Positions 1 through 8,658 of a stretch of 64,000 nt of DNA are shown here, one piece after another (the first letter of the stretch is position 1; each line of letters starts with the position of its first letter). This stretch comes from Pseudorhodoplanes sp. (lineage in GTDB: Bacteria > Pseudomonadota > Alphaproteobacteria > Rhizobiales > Xanthobacteraceae), in assembly GCA_019187085.1 (NCBI GenBank), contig JABARS010000009.1:1-64000 (forward strand), written 5' to 3'. Made by a program: the position numbers and the translations under genes. The notes beneath the pieces are model-generated. The model searched no databases and was not told where the DNA came from. It saw only the letters and a list, made by a program, of their open reading frames with translations.

Positions 1-1247
1 GGCGCACCGGATTGCGGAATGAGGGACAGCGGCGCGTTGGGATCGCCGGGGACGGCCTGCGCACGCGGCATCGCGGTGCGCGTCGGCGCGGCCGGCGGCG
101 CGGCCGGCGGCGCAGCATGGACGACGGGCTCGGGCTCGACGGCCCGCTGTTGCGGGACGACGGGCGCGGACAAAGGTGGAGGCGGCGCAGCCGGCGCGGC
201 CGCGGGCTGGTCCGGCCGGATGACGACGGTGCGCACCTTCTTCGGCTCGGTGGAGGCGGGCGGCGTTGCGGCGGGAGGCTGGGTCGAGCCCGCGGGAGCG
301 GCCGGCGCGAAGGCTGCGGCGGAAGGCGCGGCCGGCGCCGAACCGGCGGCCGGATTCGACAGGACGACGCGCGGCGGCGGCGGCGCGGCCTTTACGTCGA
401 GCGGCTGTTCTTCACGCGGGACCAGACGCTCGGCCTGCGAGCGGTCGCCGACGCGGTCGTAAATGAGCTTGCCGGAATTGGCTTCGGCCGCGGGCGCCGC
501 GGGCGCAACCTTGGTCGGAGCCGTACTGGCCTTGATGACCGGCGGCGTCGCAGGCACGCTCGGGCCGCTGAACAGCACGCGATAGCCGAACGCCCCGGCC
601 GTGCCGAGCACCGCCAGCGCGATCACCGCCATGACCGTCAGCATGCCGCCGCGCCGGCGGCGCGGTTCGTCTTCTTCATAGAATTCGTCGGCGTCTTCCC
701 GCGGCGGCATGGCGTTGTCGTAGCCATCCTGGCCGCCATGGCCGTAGCCCTCGCCCACCGCGCCGTAGCCGCCGCCATAGGACGCGCCCTCGTCGCGCCG
801 CGCGAAGCGGTCGTGATAGCCGCCCTGCCGCGGATCGCGGTCCGGCAGGCCATCATCGCGGGCGCCGGGCCCGCGGCCATACGGATCGAAGCCAGGAGCC
901 GGCGCGGGCGAACCGTAATCGGGAAACTCGTCCTGCATGCGATAGACCGCGCGCGGATCGGCGGACGGCGGCACGCGCGGATCGACCGGCGGCTCGGCCC
1001 ATTGCATCGGATGGGAGGCGTGACGCGGATCGTGTCCGCGCGGATCGGCGGACGACGGCGCCGGAGGCTGCGCCGACTGCGCGTTCTCGCGCGCAAAGTC
1101 GGAGAAGGGATCGTTCCCGATCAGGCGCGCAAGCTCGGCAAGCGGATCGCCGCCATTGACCGATGCCGCGGCACCGGAACGCGGCGCGGGCGGCTGACGC
1201 TGGAAATCGGTTGCGCGCGGGGCTCTCTTGTAACTGTCGTCCGCCAT
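1..1247 (-). CDS. SPOR-type cell envelope protein, C-terminus outside window
   Basis: The reading frame opens at the ATG at 1247 (MADDSYKRAP) and stays open to the window edge, giving 415 residues without a stop. Seen: a short conserved-looking segment (residues 36-49, LAELARLIGNDPF), a long disordered stretch rich in Pro, Gly, Asp and Arg, an Arg cluster (196-199), one membrane helix at about 201-222, then a very Ala/Pro-rich periplasmic linker. This single-pass type II layout is that of alphaproteobacterial proteins carrying a C-terminal peptidoglycan-binding SPOR domain. The domain itself would lie left of base 1, so the SPOR assignment is inference from architecture and from its usual place beside argS. 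The long plus-strand frame over the same bases is Arg-rich and an artefact of high GC. Confidence 0.78.
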   Translation of the reverse strand, partial: MADDSYKRAPRATDFQRQPPAPRSGAAASVNGGDPLAELARLIGNDPFSDFARENAQSAQPPAPSSADPRGHDPRHASHPMQWAEPPVDPRVPPSADPRAVYRMQDEFPDYGSPAPAPGFDPYGRGPGARDDGLPDRDPRQGGYHDRFARRDEGASYGGGYGAVGEGYGHGGQDGYDNAMPPREDADEFYEEDEPRRRRGGMLTVMAVIALAVLGTAGAFGYRVLFSGPSVPATPPVIKASTAPTKVAPAAPAAEANSGKLIYDRVGDRSQAERLVPREEQPLDVKAAPPPPRVVLSNPAAGSAPAAPSAAAFAPAAPAGSTQPPAATPPASTEPKKVRTVVIRPDQPAAAPAAPPPPLSAPVVPQQRAVEPEPVVHAAPPAAPPAAPTRTAMPRAQAVPGDPNAPLSLIPQSGA

Positions 1248-1294
1248 GTCCGGTTCTGCGACCTGTCTTGCGTTCACAATCGGTTCGTTGGCGT

Positions 1295-1313
1295 GTGACC
1301 GCGAGATGGTCAC
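1295..1313. promoter_or_regulatory. Inverted repeat in the argS-SPOR intergenic gap
   Basis: GTGACC (1295-1300) and GGTCAC (1308-1313) are perfect 6-base arms around a 7-base loop. The repeat sits 48 bases upstream of the SPOR-protein start and 37 bases beyond the argS stop, both on the minus strand. No T-run follows on either strand, so it fits an operator or RNA stem-loop better than a terminator. Function is not established. Confidence 0.22.
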
Positions 1314-1349
1314 GATTCGATCCGTCACGTCAGCGGCGAACGCGCAGGG

Positions 1350-3140
1350 TCACCGCATCTCTTCCGGAGCCGAAACACCGAGAATGGCGAGCCCTGACGC
1401 CAGCACCGTCATCACGCCCTGGACCAGAGCCATGCGCGCCAGAGTCAGTTCTCGATCATTCTGGATAATGAAGCGTAAATGAGGCAGGTCCTTGCCCCGC
1501 GTCCATTGCGCGTGAAATTCACTAGCTAATTCATAGAGATAGAAGGCGATCCGGTGCGGCTCATGGGCCGCGGCCGCGGCCTCGATCAGGCGCGGATAAA
1601 GCGCGATCCGGCGCACGAGCGCAAGTTCGGCCGGATCGTCGAGCCACTCGAGCGGGGCGGAGGCGACGAGTGCGGCGCGCGCGGCGTTACCGGGTGGCAG
1701 ATCGGGAAACTGCTCGCGCGCCATGCGGAAGATCGAGTGCGCGCGCGCGTGGCCGTACTGGACATAGAACACGGCATTGTCGCGCGACTGCTCGATGACG
1801 CGGGCGAGATCGAAGTCGAGCACGGCGTCGTTCTTGCGGAACAGCATCATGAAGCGCACGGCGTCGCGGCCGACCTCGTCGACGACCTCGCGCAGGGTGA
1901 CGAACTCGCCCGCCCGCTTCGACATCTTCACCGGCTCGCCGCCGCGCAGCAGCTTCACGAGCTGCACGATCTTGACGTCGAGCGCGGCCTTCCCGCCGGT
2001 CACCGCCTTCACCGCCGCCTGCATGCGCTTGATGTAGCCGCCATGGTCGGCGCCCCACACGTCGATCAGGTTGCGGAAGCCGCGGTCGAACTTGGACTTG
2101 TGATAGGCGATGTCGGAGGCGAAGTAAGTGTAGCTGCCGTCCGACTTGAGCAGCGGCCGGTCGACGTCGTCGCCGAAATCGGTGGCGCGGAACAGCGTCT
2201 GCTCGCGATCCTCCCAATCCTCCACCGGCGCGCCCTTGGGTGGCGGCAGGCGGCCTTCATAGACCTCGCCGCGTTCGCGCAGCCAGGCGATGGTCTTGCC
2301 GACGGCGTCGCCCTCCTCTACCAGCGAGCGCTCGGAGAAGAAGACGTCGTGCCTGACATTGAGCGCGACGAGGTCGGCGCGGATCGCCTCCATCATCATG
2401 GCGATCGCTTTTGCGCGCACGAGCGGCAGCCATTCGCTCTCCGGTTTCGCCTTCAGGCGCGCGCCGTGCTCCTTCGCCAGCGCCGCACCGACGGGCTTGA
2501 GATAGTCGCCCGGATAGAGCCCCTCGGGGATCGCGCCGATGTCCTCGCCGAGCGCCTCGCGGTAGCGCAGATAGGCCGAGCGCGCGAGCACGTCGACCTG
2601 GGCGCCGGCATCGTTGATGTAGTATTCGCGCGTGACGTCGCAGCCGGCGAACGCGAGCAGGTTGGCGAGCGCGTCGCCGAACACCGCGCCGCGACAATGG
2701 CCGACATGCATCGGGCCGGTCGGATTGGCCGAGACATATTCGATGTTGACCGTCTCGCCGGCGCCCTGCCGCGCGCGGCCGTAATCGCCGCCGGCTTCGA
2801 TCGCCTCGCGCAGCGCCTGCGTCCAAGCCTGCGGCCGGAGCGTGAGATTGATGAAGCCGGGACCCGCAATGTCGGCCGCCGCCACCAGCGGATCGGCGCG
2901 CAGCCGGCCGGCGAGCGCCTCGGCCAGTTCGCGCGGCTTGCGGCCAGCGTCCTTGGCCAGCACCATGGCGGCGTTGGTCGCCATGTCGCCGTGCGCGGCG
3001 TCGCGCGGAGGCTCGACCAATACGCGCGACCGGTCGATCGCGGCCGGCAGCAGGCCCTCGGCGATCAACGCATCGAGCGCCGCCAGCACGCGGTCATGGA
3101 TGACGGCAAACAGGTTCTGGGGCCGGTCGTTCGGAGCCAT
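1350..3140 (-). CDS. argS: Arginyl-tRNA synthetase
   Basis: 596-residue class I aminoacyl-tRNA synthetase that charges tRNA-Arg in the cytoplasm. An N-terminal additional domain (to about residue 110, with the HGDMATN segment) is followed by the Rossmann catalytic core with the HIGH-class motif as HVGH at 145-148 inside [12 protein letters not shown], the KMSK loop (KMSKRAG near residue 410), and a helical anticodon-binding DALR domain at the C-terminus. Length is normal for bacterial ArgS. The ATG at 3140 gives the complete N-domain. It lies upstream of the SPOR gene on the same strand, 102 bases apart, so the two may be co-transcribed. The antisense frame at 1554-3182 is a shadow. Confidence 0.97.
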   Translation of the reverse strand: MAPNDRPQNLFAVIHDRVLAALDALIAEGLLPAAIDRSRVLVEPPRDAAHGDMATNAAMVLAKDAGRKPRELAEALAGRLRADPLVAAADIAGPGFINLTLRPQAWTQALREAIEAGGDYGRARQGAGETVNIEYVSANPTGPMHVGHCRGAVFGDALANLLAFAGCDVTREYYINDAGAQVDVLARSAYLRYREALGEDIGAIPEGLYPGDYLKPVGAALAKEHGARLKAKPESEWLPLVRAKAIAMMMEAIRADLVALNVRHDVFFSERSLVEEGDAVGKTIAWLRERGEVYEGRLPPPKGAPVEDWEDREQTLFRATDFGDDVDRPLLKSDGSYTYFASDIAYHKSKFDRGFRNLIDVWGADHGGYIKRMQAAVKAVTGGKAALDVKIVQLVKLLRGGEPVKMSKRAGEFVTLREVVDEVGRDAVRFMMLFRKNDAVLDFDLARVIEQSRDNAVFYVQYGHARAHSIFRMAREQFPDLPPGNAARAALVASAPLEWLDDPAELALVRRIALYPRLIEAAAAAHEPHRIAFYLYELASEFHAQWTRGKDLPHLRFIIQNDRELTLARMALVQGVMTVLASGLAILGVSAPEEMR

Positions 3141-3368
3141 CGGAGGGCAATTGCTTTGCGGGCTGGCAGGCGCGCGGCCTAACGCGTTTCGCCGCCGGAG
3201 TCAAAAATCGCGCCGATCCGTTTGCCCTCCGTTAACGATGCGCCGCCGCGAGAGCGGAGGAACCCGCCCCTTGCGCGTCCGCGCCTTCCGAAAGCGCGCA
3301 ATCGCGCGGCGCGCGGTTACCGTTTATCCATCATGTTTGCAGGCGCCCGTACGCGACGCCGGAAAATT

Positions 3369-3384
3369 TAAGCGCTCCCGCTTA
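3369..3384. promoter_or_regulatory. Inverted repeat plus GGCTGA doublet upstream of the FIST gene
   Basis: TAAGCG (3369-3374) and CGCTTA (3379-3384) are perfect arms around CTCC. They are followed at once by a tandem GGCTGA GGCTGA (3385-3396). The element ends about 47 bases before the FIST start codon and lies in a 291-base gap between the divergent argS and FIST genes, so it is placed like an operator. A strong Shine-Dalgarno GGGAGG (3419-3424) stands 7 bases before the ATG at 3432. No regulator is encoded nearby. Confidence 0.25.
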
Positions 3385-3431
3385 GGCTGAGGCTGAGAAA
3401 GTGCCGTCTTGACACGCCGGGAGGCGACGCG

Positions 3432-4580
3432 ATGCGGGCGACACAGTTTTCGTGGCGCGAGGGCCGTGCCTGGGACCGCGTATCCGCCGACGATCTTCGC
3501 GCGGATCTCGTGCTCTATTTCGGTTCGCGGCAGGCGCTCGACGACGGCCGCCGCTACGACGAACTGCGCGCGATGTTTCCGCGCGCGCATCTGGTCGGGT
3601 GCAGCACCGGCGGCCAGATCAGCGGCGGCGACCTGACCGACGACGCGGTGGCGGCGACCGCGCTCTCCTTCGACGCCACGCGCCTGCGCGTGGCCTGTGC
3701 GCCGGCACAGGGGTCCGACTGTTCACGCACATGCGGCCGCACCATCGGCCGCGCGCTCGCCGATGACGGGCTTGCCGGCGTCTTCGTCCTCTCCGACGGA
3801 CTGACGGTCAATGGCAGCGAACTGGTCGCCGGCATCATGCAGGAGATCGGCGCCGCGATCCCGGTGAGCGGCGGGCTCGCCGGTGACGGCGCGCAGTTCG
3901 AACGCACGCTGGTCGGCGCCGACTGCGCGCCCGGCCCCGGCACCGTCGCCGCCGTCGGCTTCTACGGCCGCGCCGTGCGCATCGGCCACGGCAGCGCCGG
4001 CGGCTGGGACGAGTTCGGCCCGCGCCGCAGCATCACACGCTCGCAAGGCAACGTGCTGCACGAGCTCGACGGCCGCCCGGCGCTCGATCTCTACATGCGC
4101 TATCTCGGCGAGGAGGCGGCCAAGGGCCTGCCCGGCACCGCGCTCCTCTTCCCGCTCAAGGTGTTCGACCCCGACCGCCCCGAGCACGACATCGTGCGCA
4201 CCGTGCTGTCGGTGGACCACGACAACGGCACGATGACGTTTGCCGGCGACCTGCCGCAGGGCTGGACCGCCCAGCTCATGCGCGGCAGCTTCGACCGGCT
4301 GGCGCAGGGCGCCGGCGACGCCGCGCGCCAGGCCGCCGACGGGCTCAACGGCAGCCGCGGCGACAAGGTCGCCGTCCTCGTCTCCTGCATCGGCCGCCGC
4401 CTGCTCATGGGCCAGCGCACGCTCGACGAGATCGAGGCGGTGGGCACCGAATTCGGCCCCGACGTCGCACAGATCGGCTTCTATTCGTACGGCGAGATTT
4501 CGCCGCACTGGCAGACCGGCCTTTCCGAACTACACAACCAGACCATGACCGTCACGACTCTCGCCGAAGCGGCCGGATGA
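3432..4580 (+). CDS. FIST domain sensory protein (possible NosP-like sensor)
   Basis: 382 residues with no signal peptide or membrane helix, so cytosolic. The FIST_N domain covers about residues 22-215 (LVGCSTGGQI at 54-63; a VLSDGLTVNGSELVAG segment; IPVSGGLAGDG) and FIST_C about 225-370 (ALDLYMRYLG; ending in a QIGFYSYGEI segment typical of the family). FIST proteins are ligand sensors paired with signalling enzymes; the NosP branch binds haem and nitric oxide. The stop codon overlaps the start of the next gene in an ATGA, so it is translationally coupled to a c-di-GMP turnover enzyme, which points to a sensor-effector pair. Haem or NO binding cannot be read from the sequence alone; a small-molecule FIST sensor is the alternative. 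Start chosen for the Shine-Dalgarno at 3419-3424. Confidence 0.88.
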   Translation: MRATQFSWREGRAWDRVSADDLRADLVLYFGSRQALDDGRRYDELRAMFPRAHLVGCSTGGQISGGDLTDDAVAATALSFDATRLRVACAPAQGSDCSRTCGRTIGRALADDGLAGVFVLSDGLTVNGSELVAGIMQEIGAAIPVSGGLAGDGAQFERTLVGADCAPGPGTVAAVGFYGRAVRIGHGSAGGWDEFGPRRSITRSQGNVLHELDGRPALDLYMRYLGEEAAKGLPGTALLFPLKVFDPDRPEHDIVRTVLSVDHDNGTMTFAGDLPQGWTAQLMRGSFDRLAQGAGDAARQAADGLNGSRGDKVAVLVSCIGRRLLMGQRTLDEIEAVGTEFGPDVAQIGFYSYGEISPHWQTGLSELHNQTMTVTTLAEAAG

Positions 4581-6496
4581 TCACCGTGCACAAGCTGTTC
4601 GGGCGGCAACTGGCACAGGCGCGCGCGGCGGACGGGACGATCGATCTCGACGCGCTCGGCGCGCTCGTCAGCCAGGCCTATGCCGAATCCGACGAGGACC
4701 GCCGGCGTACCGACCGCTCGATCGCGCTGATGGTCGACGAGCTCGACCAGCTCAACCGCCATCTGGAACGGCTGGTGGAAGAACGCACGGCGGCGCTGCG
4801 CGCACGCGAGGCCGAGCTGAAGGCGCAGAACGTGCGCTTCGACGCCGCGCTCAACAACATGACGCAGGCGCTCTTGATGTTCGACGCCGAGCACCGGCTT
4901 CTAATCGCCAACAACCGCTATCTGGACATGTACAAGCTGACCCGCGACCAGATCCCGCCGGGCAGTACGCTCGAACACATCCTCGAATGCCGGCGCGCGG
5001 CCGGAACCTATTTCGGGGACCCGAAGTCGTTCACCGACTACCTGATACCCGCGCTTGCGGAACGCAAGGTGATCACCCGCTTTTCCGAACTGCCGGACGG
5101 GCGCACGATGTTCATCCTCATCCAGCCACTGCCCGACGGCGGCTGGATCTCCACGCACCAGGACATCACCGAGCGGCGACGCGCCGAGCAGCAGATCGCC
5201 TACATGGCGCAGCACGACTTCCTCACCAACCTGCCCAACCGCGTGCTGCTGCGCGAACGGCTCGAACAGGCCGTGCCGGCGCTCTGCGAGGGCGAACAGC
5301 TCGCCGTGCTCTATCTCGATCTCGATCATTTCAAGACCATCAACGACACGCTCGGCCATCATTTCGGCGACGAGCTGCTCAAGGCGGCGGCGCTGCGCCT
5401 GCGCTCCATCGTCAAGGCGTGCGACACCGTCGCGCGCATGGGCGGCGACGAGTTCGTCGTGGTGCAGACCGGCATCCGCCGCATGCAGCAGACGACCGCG
5501 CTGGCGCAGCGCATCTGTGAGGCGATGCGCCAGCCGTTCGATCTCGAAGGCCACACCGTGGTGGTCGAGGTCAGCATCGGCATTTCGCTCGCCCCCGGCG
5601 ACGGCCAGGCCCCCAACGACCTGCTCAAGAATGCCGACATCGCGCTCTATCGCGCCAAGGCCGAGGGCCGCAGCACCTTCCGCTTCTTCGAACCTGACAT
5701 GGACACACGCATGAAGGCGCGGCACGAACTGGCGATCGCCTTGCGCCACGCGCTCACCGAGGGCCAGTTCGAGCTGCATTACCAGCCGCTGGTCGCGCTT
5801 TCCGACCAGCGCGTGACCGCCTGCGAGGCGCTGCTGCGCTGGAACCATCCGGTGCGCGGCCAGATTCCGCCTGACACCTTCATCCCGATCGCCGAGGAAA
5901 TCGGCATCATCGCCGCGATCGGCGAATGGGTGATCGGCAAGGCCTGCGCCGACGCCGTGCGCTGGCCGCACGACGTCAAGCTCGCGGTCAATCTTTCGCC
6001 GATCCAGGTGATGAACCCCAATCTCGTCTCGGTCATCGTGCGCGCGCTCGCGGTGTCCGGCCTGCCGGCGACGCGGCTCGAAATCGAGATCACGGAATCG
6101 GCGCTGCTGCACCATACCGACGCCACGCTCGCCGCGCTGCACCGGCTGCGCTCGCTCGGCGTCGGCATCTCGATGGACGATTTCGGCACCGGCTATTCGT
6201 CGCTGTCGTCGCTGCGCAGCTTTCCGTTCAACAAGATCAAGATCGACCGCTGCTTCGTGCAGAGCCTGGTCGACGGCGACGATTCCGTCGCCATCATCGA
6301 GGCGATCGCGGGCCTTGCGAAAAGCCTCGGCATGATCACCACCGCCGAAGGCGTCGAGACGCTCGAGCAGATGAACCGCGTGCGCGCGCTCGGCTGCACC
6401 GAGATGCAGGGCTATCTGATCAGCCGCCCGCGTCCGCTCAACGACCTGTGGCCGCTGTTTGCGACCGAATGCCGGCGCACGGGCACCGCCGACTGA
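4577..6496 (+). CDS. PAS-GGDEF-EAL cyclic-di-GMP synthase/phosphodiesterase
   Basis: 639-residue cytosolic protein. Order: helical and coiled-coil segment (about 1-88, LVEERTAALRAREAELKAQ), PAS fold (about 90-200, ending in DITERR), GGDEF domain (about 210-370) with LDLDHFK and an intact GGDEF at 289-293, and EAL domain (about 385-632) with E417-A-L, DDFGTGYSS, KIDR and TAEGVE intact. Both catalytic domains therefore look competent. The inhibitory I-site RxxD is replaced by KACD (280-283), so product inhibition may be weak. Its ATG sits inside the stop codon of the FIST gene. The pair suggests that FIST ligand state sets the balance of synthesis and breakdown of c-di-GMP; that is inference. 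The PAS domain could be a second input. Confidence 0.95.
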   Translation: MITVHKLFGRQLAQARAADGTIDLDALGALVSQAYAESDEDRRRTDRSIALMVDELDQLNRHLERLVEERTAALRAREAELKAQNVRFDAALNNMTQALLMFDAEHRLLIANNRYLDMYKLTRDQIPPGSTLEHILECRRAAGTYFGDPKSFTDYLIPALAERKVITRFSELPDGRTMFILIQPLPDGGWISTHQDITERRRAEQQIAYMAQHDFLTNLPNRVLLRERLEQAVPALCEGEQLAVLYLDLDHFKTINDTLGHHFGDELLKAAALRLRSIVKACDTVARMGGDEFVVVQTGIRRMQQTTALAQRICEAMRQPFDLEGHTVVVEVSIGISLAPGDGQAPNDLLKNADIALYRAKAEGRSTFRFFEPDMDTRMKARHELAIALRHALTEGQFELHYQPLVALSDQRVTACEALLRWNHPVRGQIPPDTFIPIAEEIGIIAAIGEWVIGKACADAVRWPHDVKLAVNLSPIQVMNPNLVSVIVRALAVSGLPATRLEIEITESALLHHTDATLAALHRLRSLGVGISMDDFGTGYSSLSSLRSFPFNKIKIDRCFVQSLVDGDDSVAIIEAIAGLAKSLGMITTAEGVETLEQMNRVRALGCTEMQGYLISRPRPLNDLWPLFATECRRTGTAD

Positions 6497-6543
6497 CCTG
6501 CCGTCGCGACCGGCGGAAAGCGATCACGCCCCGCCGCACACCT

Positions 6544-7749
6544 TCAGCGCAGCGGCGGCGTGTCGGCGAAAATGCGCGCGTGATCCTCGAGCGCATAACG
6601 ATCGGTCATGCCGGCGATGAAATCGCCGATGCGGCGCGCCGTGCGCGCATCGTCGCCGCAGGCAAGGTCCGCACGCCATTCCTCGGGAAGGTCGCCGGGG
6701 CTCGCGGTATAATGGGCGAACAGGTCGCGCACCACCTCCTGCGCCTGGTCCATCACGTCCATGACGCGCCGATGCCGGTACATGCGCGGATAGAGAAAGT
6801 CCTTGATGCCTTTTTCCGCTTCCGCCATGGCCGCCGAAAACCCGACCACCGGCGCGCCGGCAAGGCGCACCGCCTTGACGTCGGCGGGCGCGAGCGCCGA
6901 AAGCCTGCGGTCCGACTCGGCGATGGCATCCTCGATCATCCAGGTGATCAGCCGGCGCACCAGCTCATGCGTCGCGCGGGCGGGTTCGAGCGCGGGATAG
7001 CGGGCGCGGATATCGCGGATGAGGCCGCCGGTCAGCGAAACCTGCGCGAGATCGTCGAGCGTGAACAGGCCGGCGCGCAGGCCGTCGTCGATGTCGTGGG
7101 CGTCATAGGCGATGTCGTCGGCGATCGCGGCGGCCTGCGCCTCGGCGCTGGCATGGCTCCACAATTGCAGGTCATGGCCGTCATTGTAGGCGCGGATGGC
7201 GAGCGGCAAGCTGTCCTGCGCATAATGGCCGACCGCCTTGCCGGCGCGGTCGGTCAGCGGCCCGTTGTGCTTGACCAGCCCCTCGAGCGTCTCCCAGACG
7301 AGATTGAGACCGTCGAAACTCGCATAGCGGCGTTCGAGCGCCGTCACCACCCGCAGGCTCTGCGCATTGTGGTCGAAGCCGCCGGCCGCCGCCAGACAGG
7401 CCGCCAGCGCCCGCTCGCCGGCATGGCCGAACGGCGGATGCCCGAGATCGTGCGCCAGCGCCAGCGCCTCAGCGAGATCCTCGTCGAGCCCGAGCGCGCG
7501 GGCGATGGAACGGGCGATCTGCTGCACCTCGAGCGTGTGGGTGAGCCGCGTGCGGTAATGGTCGCCCTCGTGGAAGACGAAGACCTGGGTCTTGTACTTG
7601 AGCCGCCGGAAGGCCGCGGAATGGATGATGCGGTCGCAATCGCGCCGGAAATCGTTGCGGGTCGGGCTCGGCGGCTCGGCCACCAGCCGGCCGCGGCTGT
7701 GGCCGGGATCGGAAGCATAGGGCGCGCGCGGGCGGGCTTGGACGGCCAT
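6544..7749 (-). CDS. dgt: dNTP triphosphohydrolase, dGTPase family
   Basis: 401-residue HD-superfamily enzyme that splits dNTPs (dGTP preferred in the E. coli prototype) into deoxynucleoside and tripolyphosphate, acting on nucleotide pool balance. Seen: [19 protein letters not shown] near residues 32-50, the first metal His in [14 protein letters not shown], the HD dyad in [11 protein letters not shown], and the downstream [14 protein letters not shown] segment with the last metal Asp. Length fits the shorter dGTPase-like class of alphaproteobacteria. It is divergent from erpA across 98 bases, the arrangement usual in Hyphomicrobiales. In this class the natural substrate is often unproven, so the symbol is by family only. 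Confidence 0.93.
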   Translation of the reverse strand: MAVQARPRAPYASDPGHSRGRLVAEPPSPTRNDFRRDCDRIIHSAAFRRLKYKTQVFVFHEGDHYRTRLTHTLEVQQIARSIARALGLDEDLAEALALAHDLGHPPFGHAGERALAACLAAAGGFDHNAQSLRVVTALERRYASFDGLNLVWETLEGLVKHNGPLTDRAGKAVGHYAQDSLPLAIRAYNDGHDLQLWSHASAEAQAAAIADDIAYDAHDIDDGLRAGLFTLDDLAQVSLTGGLIRDIRARYPALEPARATHELVRRLITWMIEDAIAESDRRLSALAPADVKAVRLAGAPVVGFSAAMAEAEKGIKDFLYPRMYRHRRVMDVMDQAQEVVRDLFAHYTASPGDLPEEWRADLACGDDARTARRIGDFIAGMTDRYALEDHARIFADTPPLR

Positions 7750-7812
7750 GACGGACCCAAAATGCGGGCGGACTTGCGGCCTGCCCGGGCTATCGCGGCC
7801 CGCCGGCCTCGA

Positions 7813-7841
7813 TTGACGCGACGGGTCGGCGCACTTAACTA
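7813..7841 (+). promoter_or_regulatory. Predicted erpA promoter, leaderless geometry
   Basis: TTGACG (7813-7818), a 17-base spacer and TAACTA (7836-7841) form a good sigma-70-type promoter. Transcription would begin about 7 bases after the -10, which is the A of the erpA ATG at 7848. No Shine-Dalgarno lies between, so a leaderless mRNA is predicted. Confidence 0.5.
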
Positions 7842-7847
7842 TCCGAC

Positions 7848-8180
7848 ATGGCTTCTGGCAACGTAACCGTCACCGACCGCGCGGTCCGCAAGATCGCAAG
7901 CATCCTGAAGGCCGAACCGGCCGGCGCCATGCTGCGCGTGAGCGTCGAGGGCGGCGGCTGCTCGGGCTTCCAGTACCGCTTCGACGTCGAGCGCGAGCGC
8001 GCCACGGACGATATCGTGCTGGGCAGCAACGAGGCGCCCGTCCTGATCGATCCGGTCTCGGCCGGGTTCCTGAGCGGTTCGGAAATCGACTATGTCGACG
8101 ACCTGATCGGAGCGGCGTTCAAGATCAACAATCCGAACGCCAAGTCGTCCTGCGGCTGCGGCACGAGCTTCTCGCTCTGA
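7848..8180 (+). CDS. erpA: Iron-sulfur cluster insertion protein, A-type carrier
   Basis: 110-residue HesB/IscA-fold protein that delivers Fe-S clusters to apoproteins in the cytoplasm. The three conserved cysteines are present: one in [10 protein letters not shown] (about residue 36) and two in the C-terminal CGCG of SSCGCGTSF. Full length for the family. The ATG at 7848 is preceded by no ribosome-binding sequence but by a promoter-like element at a distance that predicts a leaderless transcript. It stands alone, divergent from dgt. ErpA is chosen over IscA because the lineage usually keeps erpA beside dgt and xthA outside any isc/suf cluster; the sequence alone does not separate them with certainty. 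Confidence 0.92.
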   Translation: MASGNVTVTDRAVRKIASILKAEPAGAMLRVSVEGGGCSGFQYRFDVERERATDDIVLGSNEAPVLIDPVSAGFLSGSEIDYVDDLIGAAFKINNPNAKSSCGCGTSFSL

Positions 8181-8204
8181 GCGGACCGCCGCGCGCGGAC
8201 GGCG

Positions 8205-8642
8205 TCACTGATCGCCGTCGCACTTGACCAGATCGACCTCGCAAAAGTCCCGCCGGTCGGCCGGCGCCGCGGCGCGGCAACGTTCGAGCGCGCGCGCCCG
8301 GACACCGTCGCGGCTTGCTTCCACCGCCCAGCCCATGCCGGGCGAATCGTCCTTGGGATCGAACGCCATCGCCAGGCAATGCTTCTCGGCCGCCCCGATC
8401 AGCTTGCAGGCCTTGCCCGCCTTGGGCGCGCCCTCGAACGCCTGGCACTTTTCGAGCGCGACCTTGCGCGCTTCCTCGACGGTCTTGAAATTGATCGCCC
8501 AGCCATAGGCGATGCCGTCGGCCGGACTGTCGGTGACCCCGACGGCGAGCGCGGCCGCCGCATGGGCCGCCGCGGCGCCGCCAAGCAGCGCCGCCGCAAG
8601 ACATGCGGCGCGCAGCCCGCGCCTGATCGTCGTCACCCCCAT
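8205..8642 (-). CDS. Secreted DUF4189-like protein
   Basis: 145 residues from the ATG at 8642 (MGVTTIRRG). A signal peptide with cleavage near AHA-AA leads into a small Ala- and Cys-containing domain. Two similar halves are visible: GIAYGWAINFKTVEEARKVALEKC and MGWAVEASRDGVRARALERC, each an aromatic/Ala strand followed by a helix ending in Cys. That pattern matches the DUF4189 family of exported small proteins whose function is unknown. Six cysteines suggest periplasmic disulfides. A longer start at 8708 exists but would overlap the end of the RND gene by 50 bases and bury the signal peptide. It lies 16 bases downstream of the RND pump gene on the same strand. Confidence 0.7.
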   Translation of the reverse strand: MGVTTIRRGLRAACLAAALLGGAAAAHAAAALAVGVTDSPADGIAYGWAINFKTVEEARKVALEKCQAFEGAPKAGKACKLIGAAEKHCLAMAFDPKDDSPGMGWAVEASRDGVRARALERCRAAAPADRRDFCEVDLVKCDGDQ

Positions 8643-8658
8643 CGTCTGCCGTCCCGTC

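Noticed and set aside
12..1298. Arg-rich 428-residue plus-strand frame
   Set aside because: Shadow of the SPOR-type protein, with no ribosome-binding site or family features.
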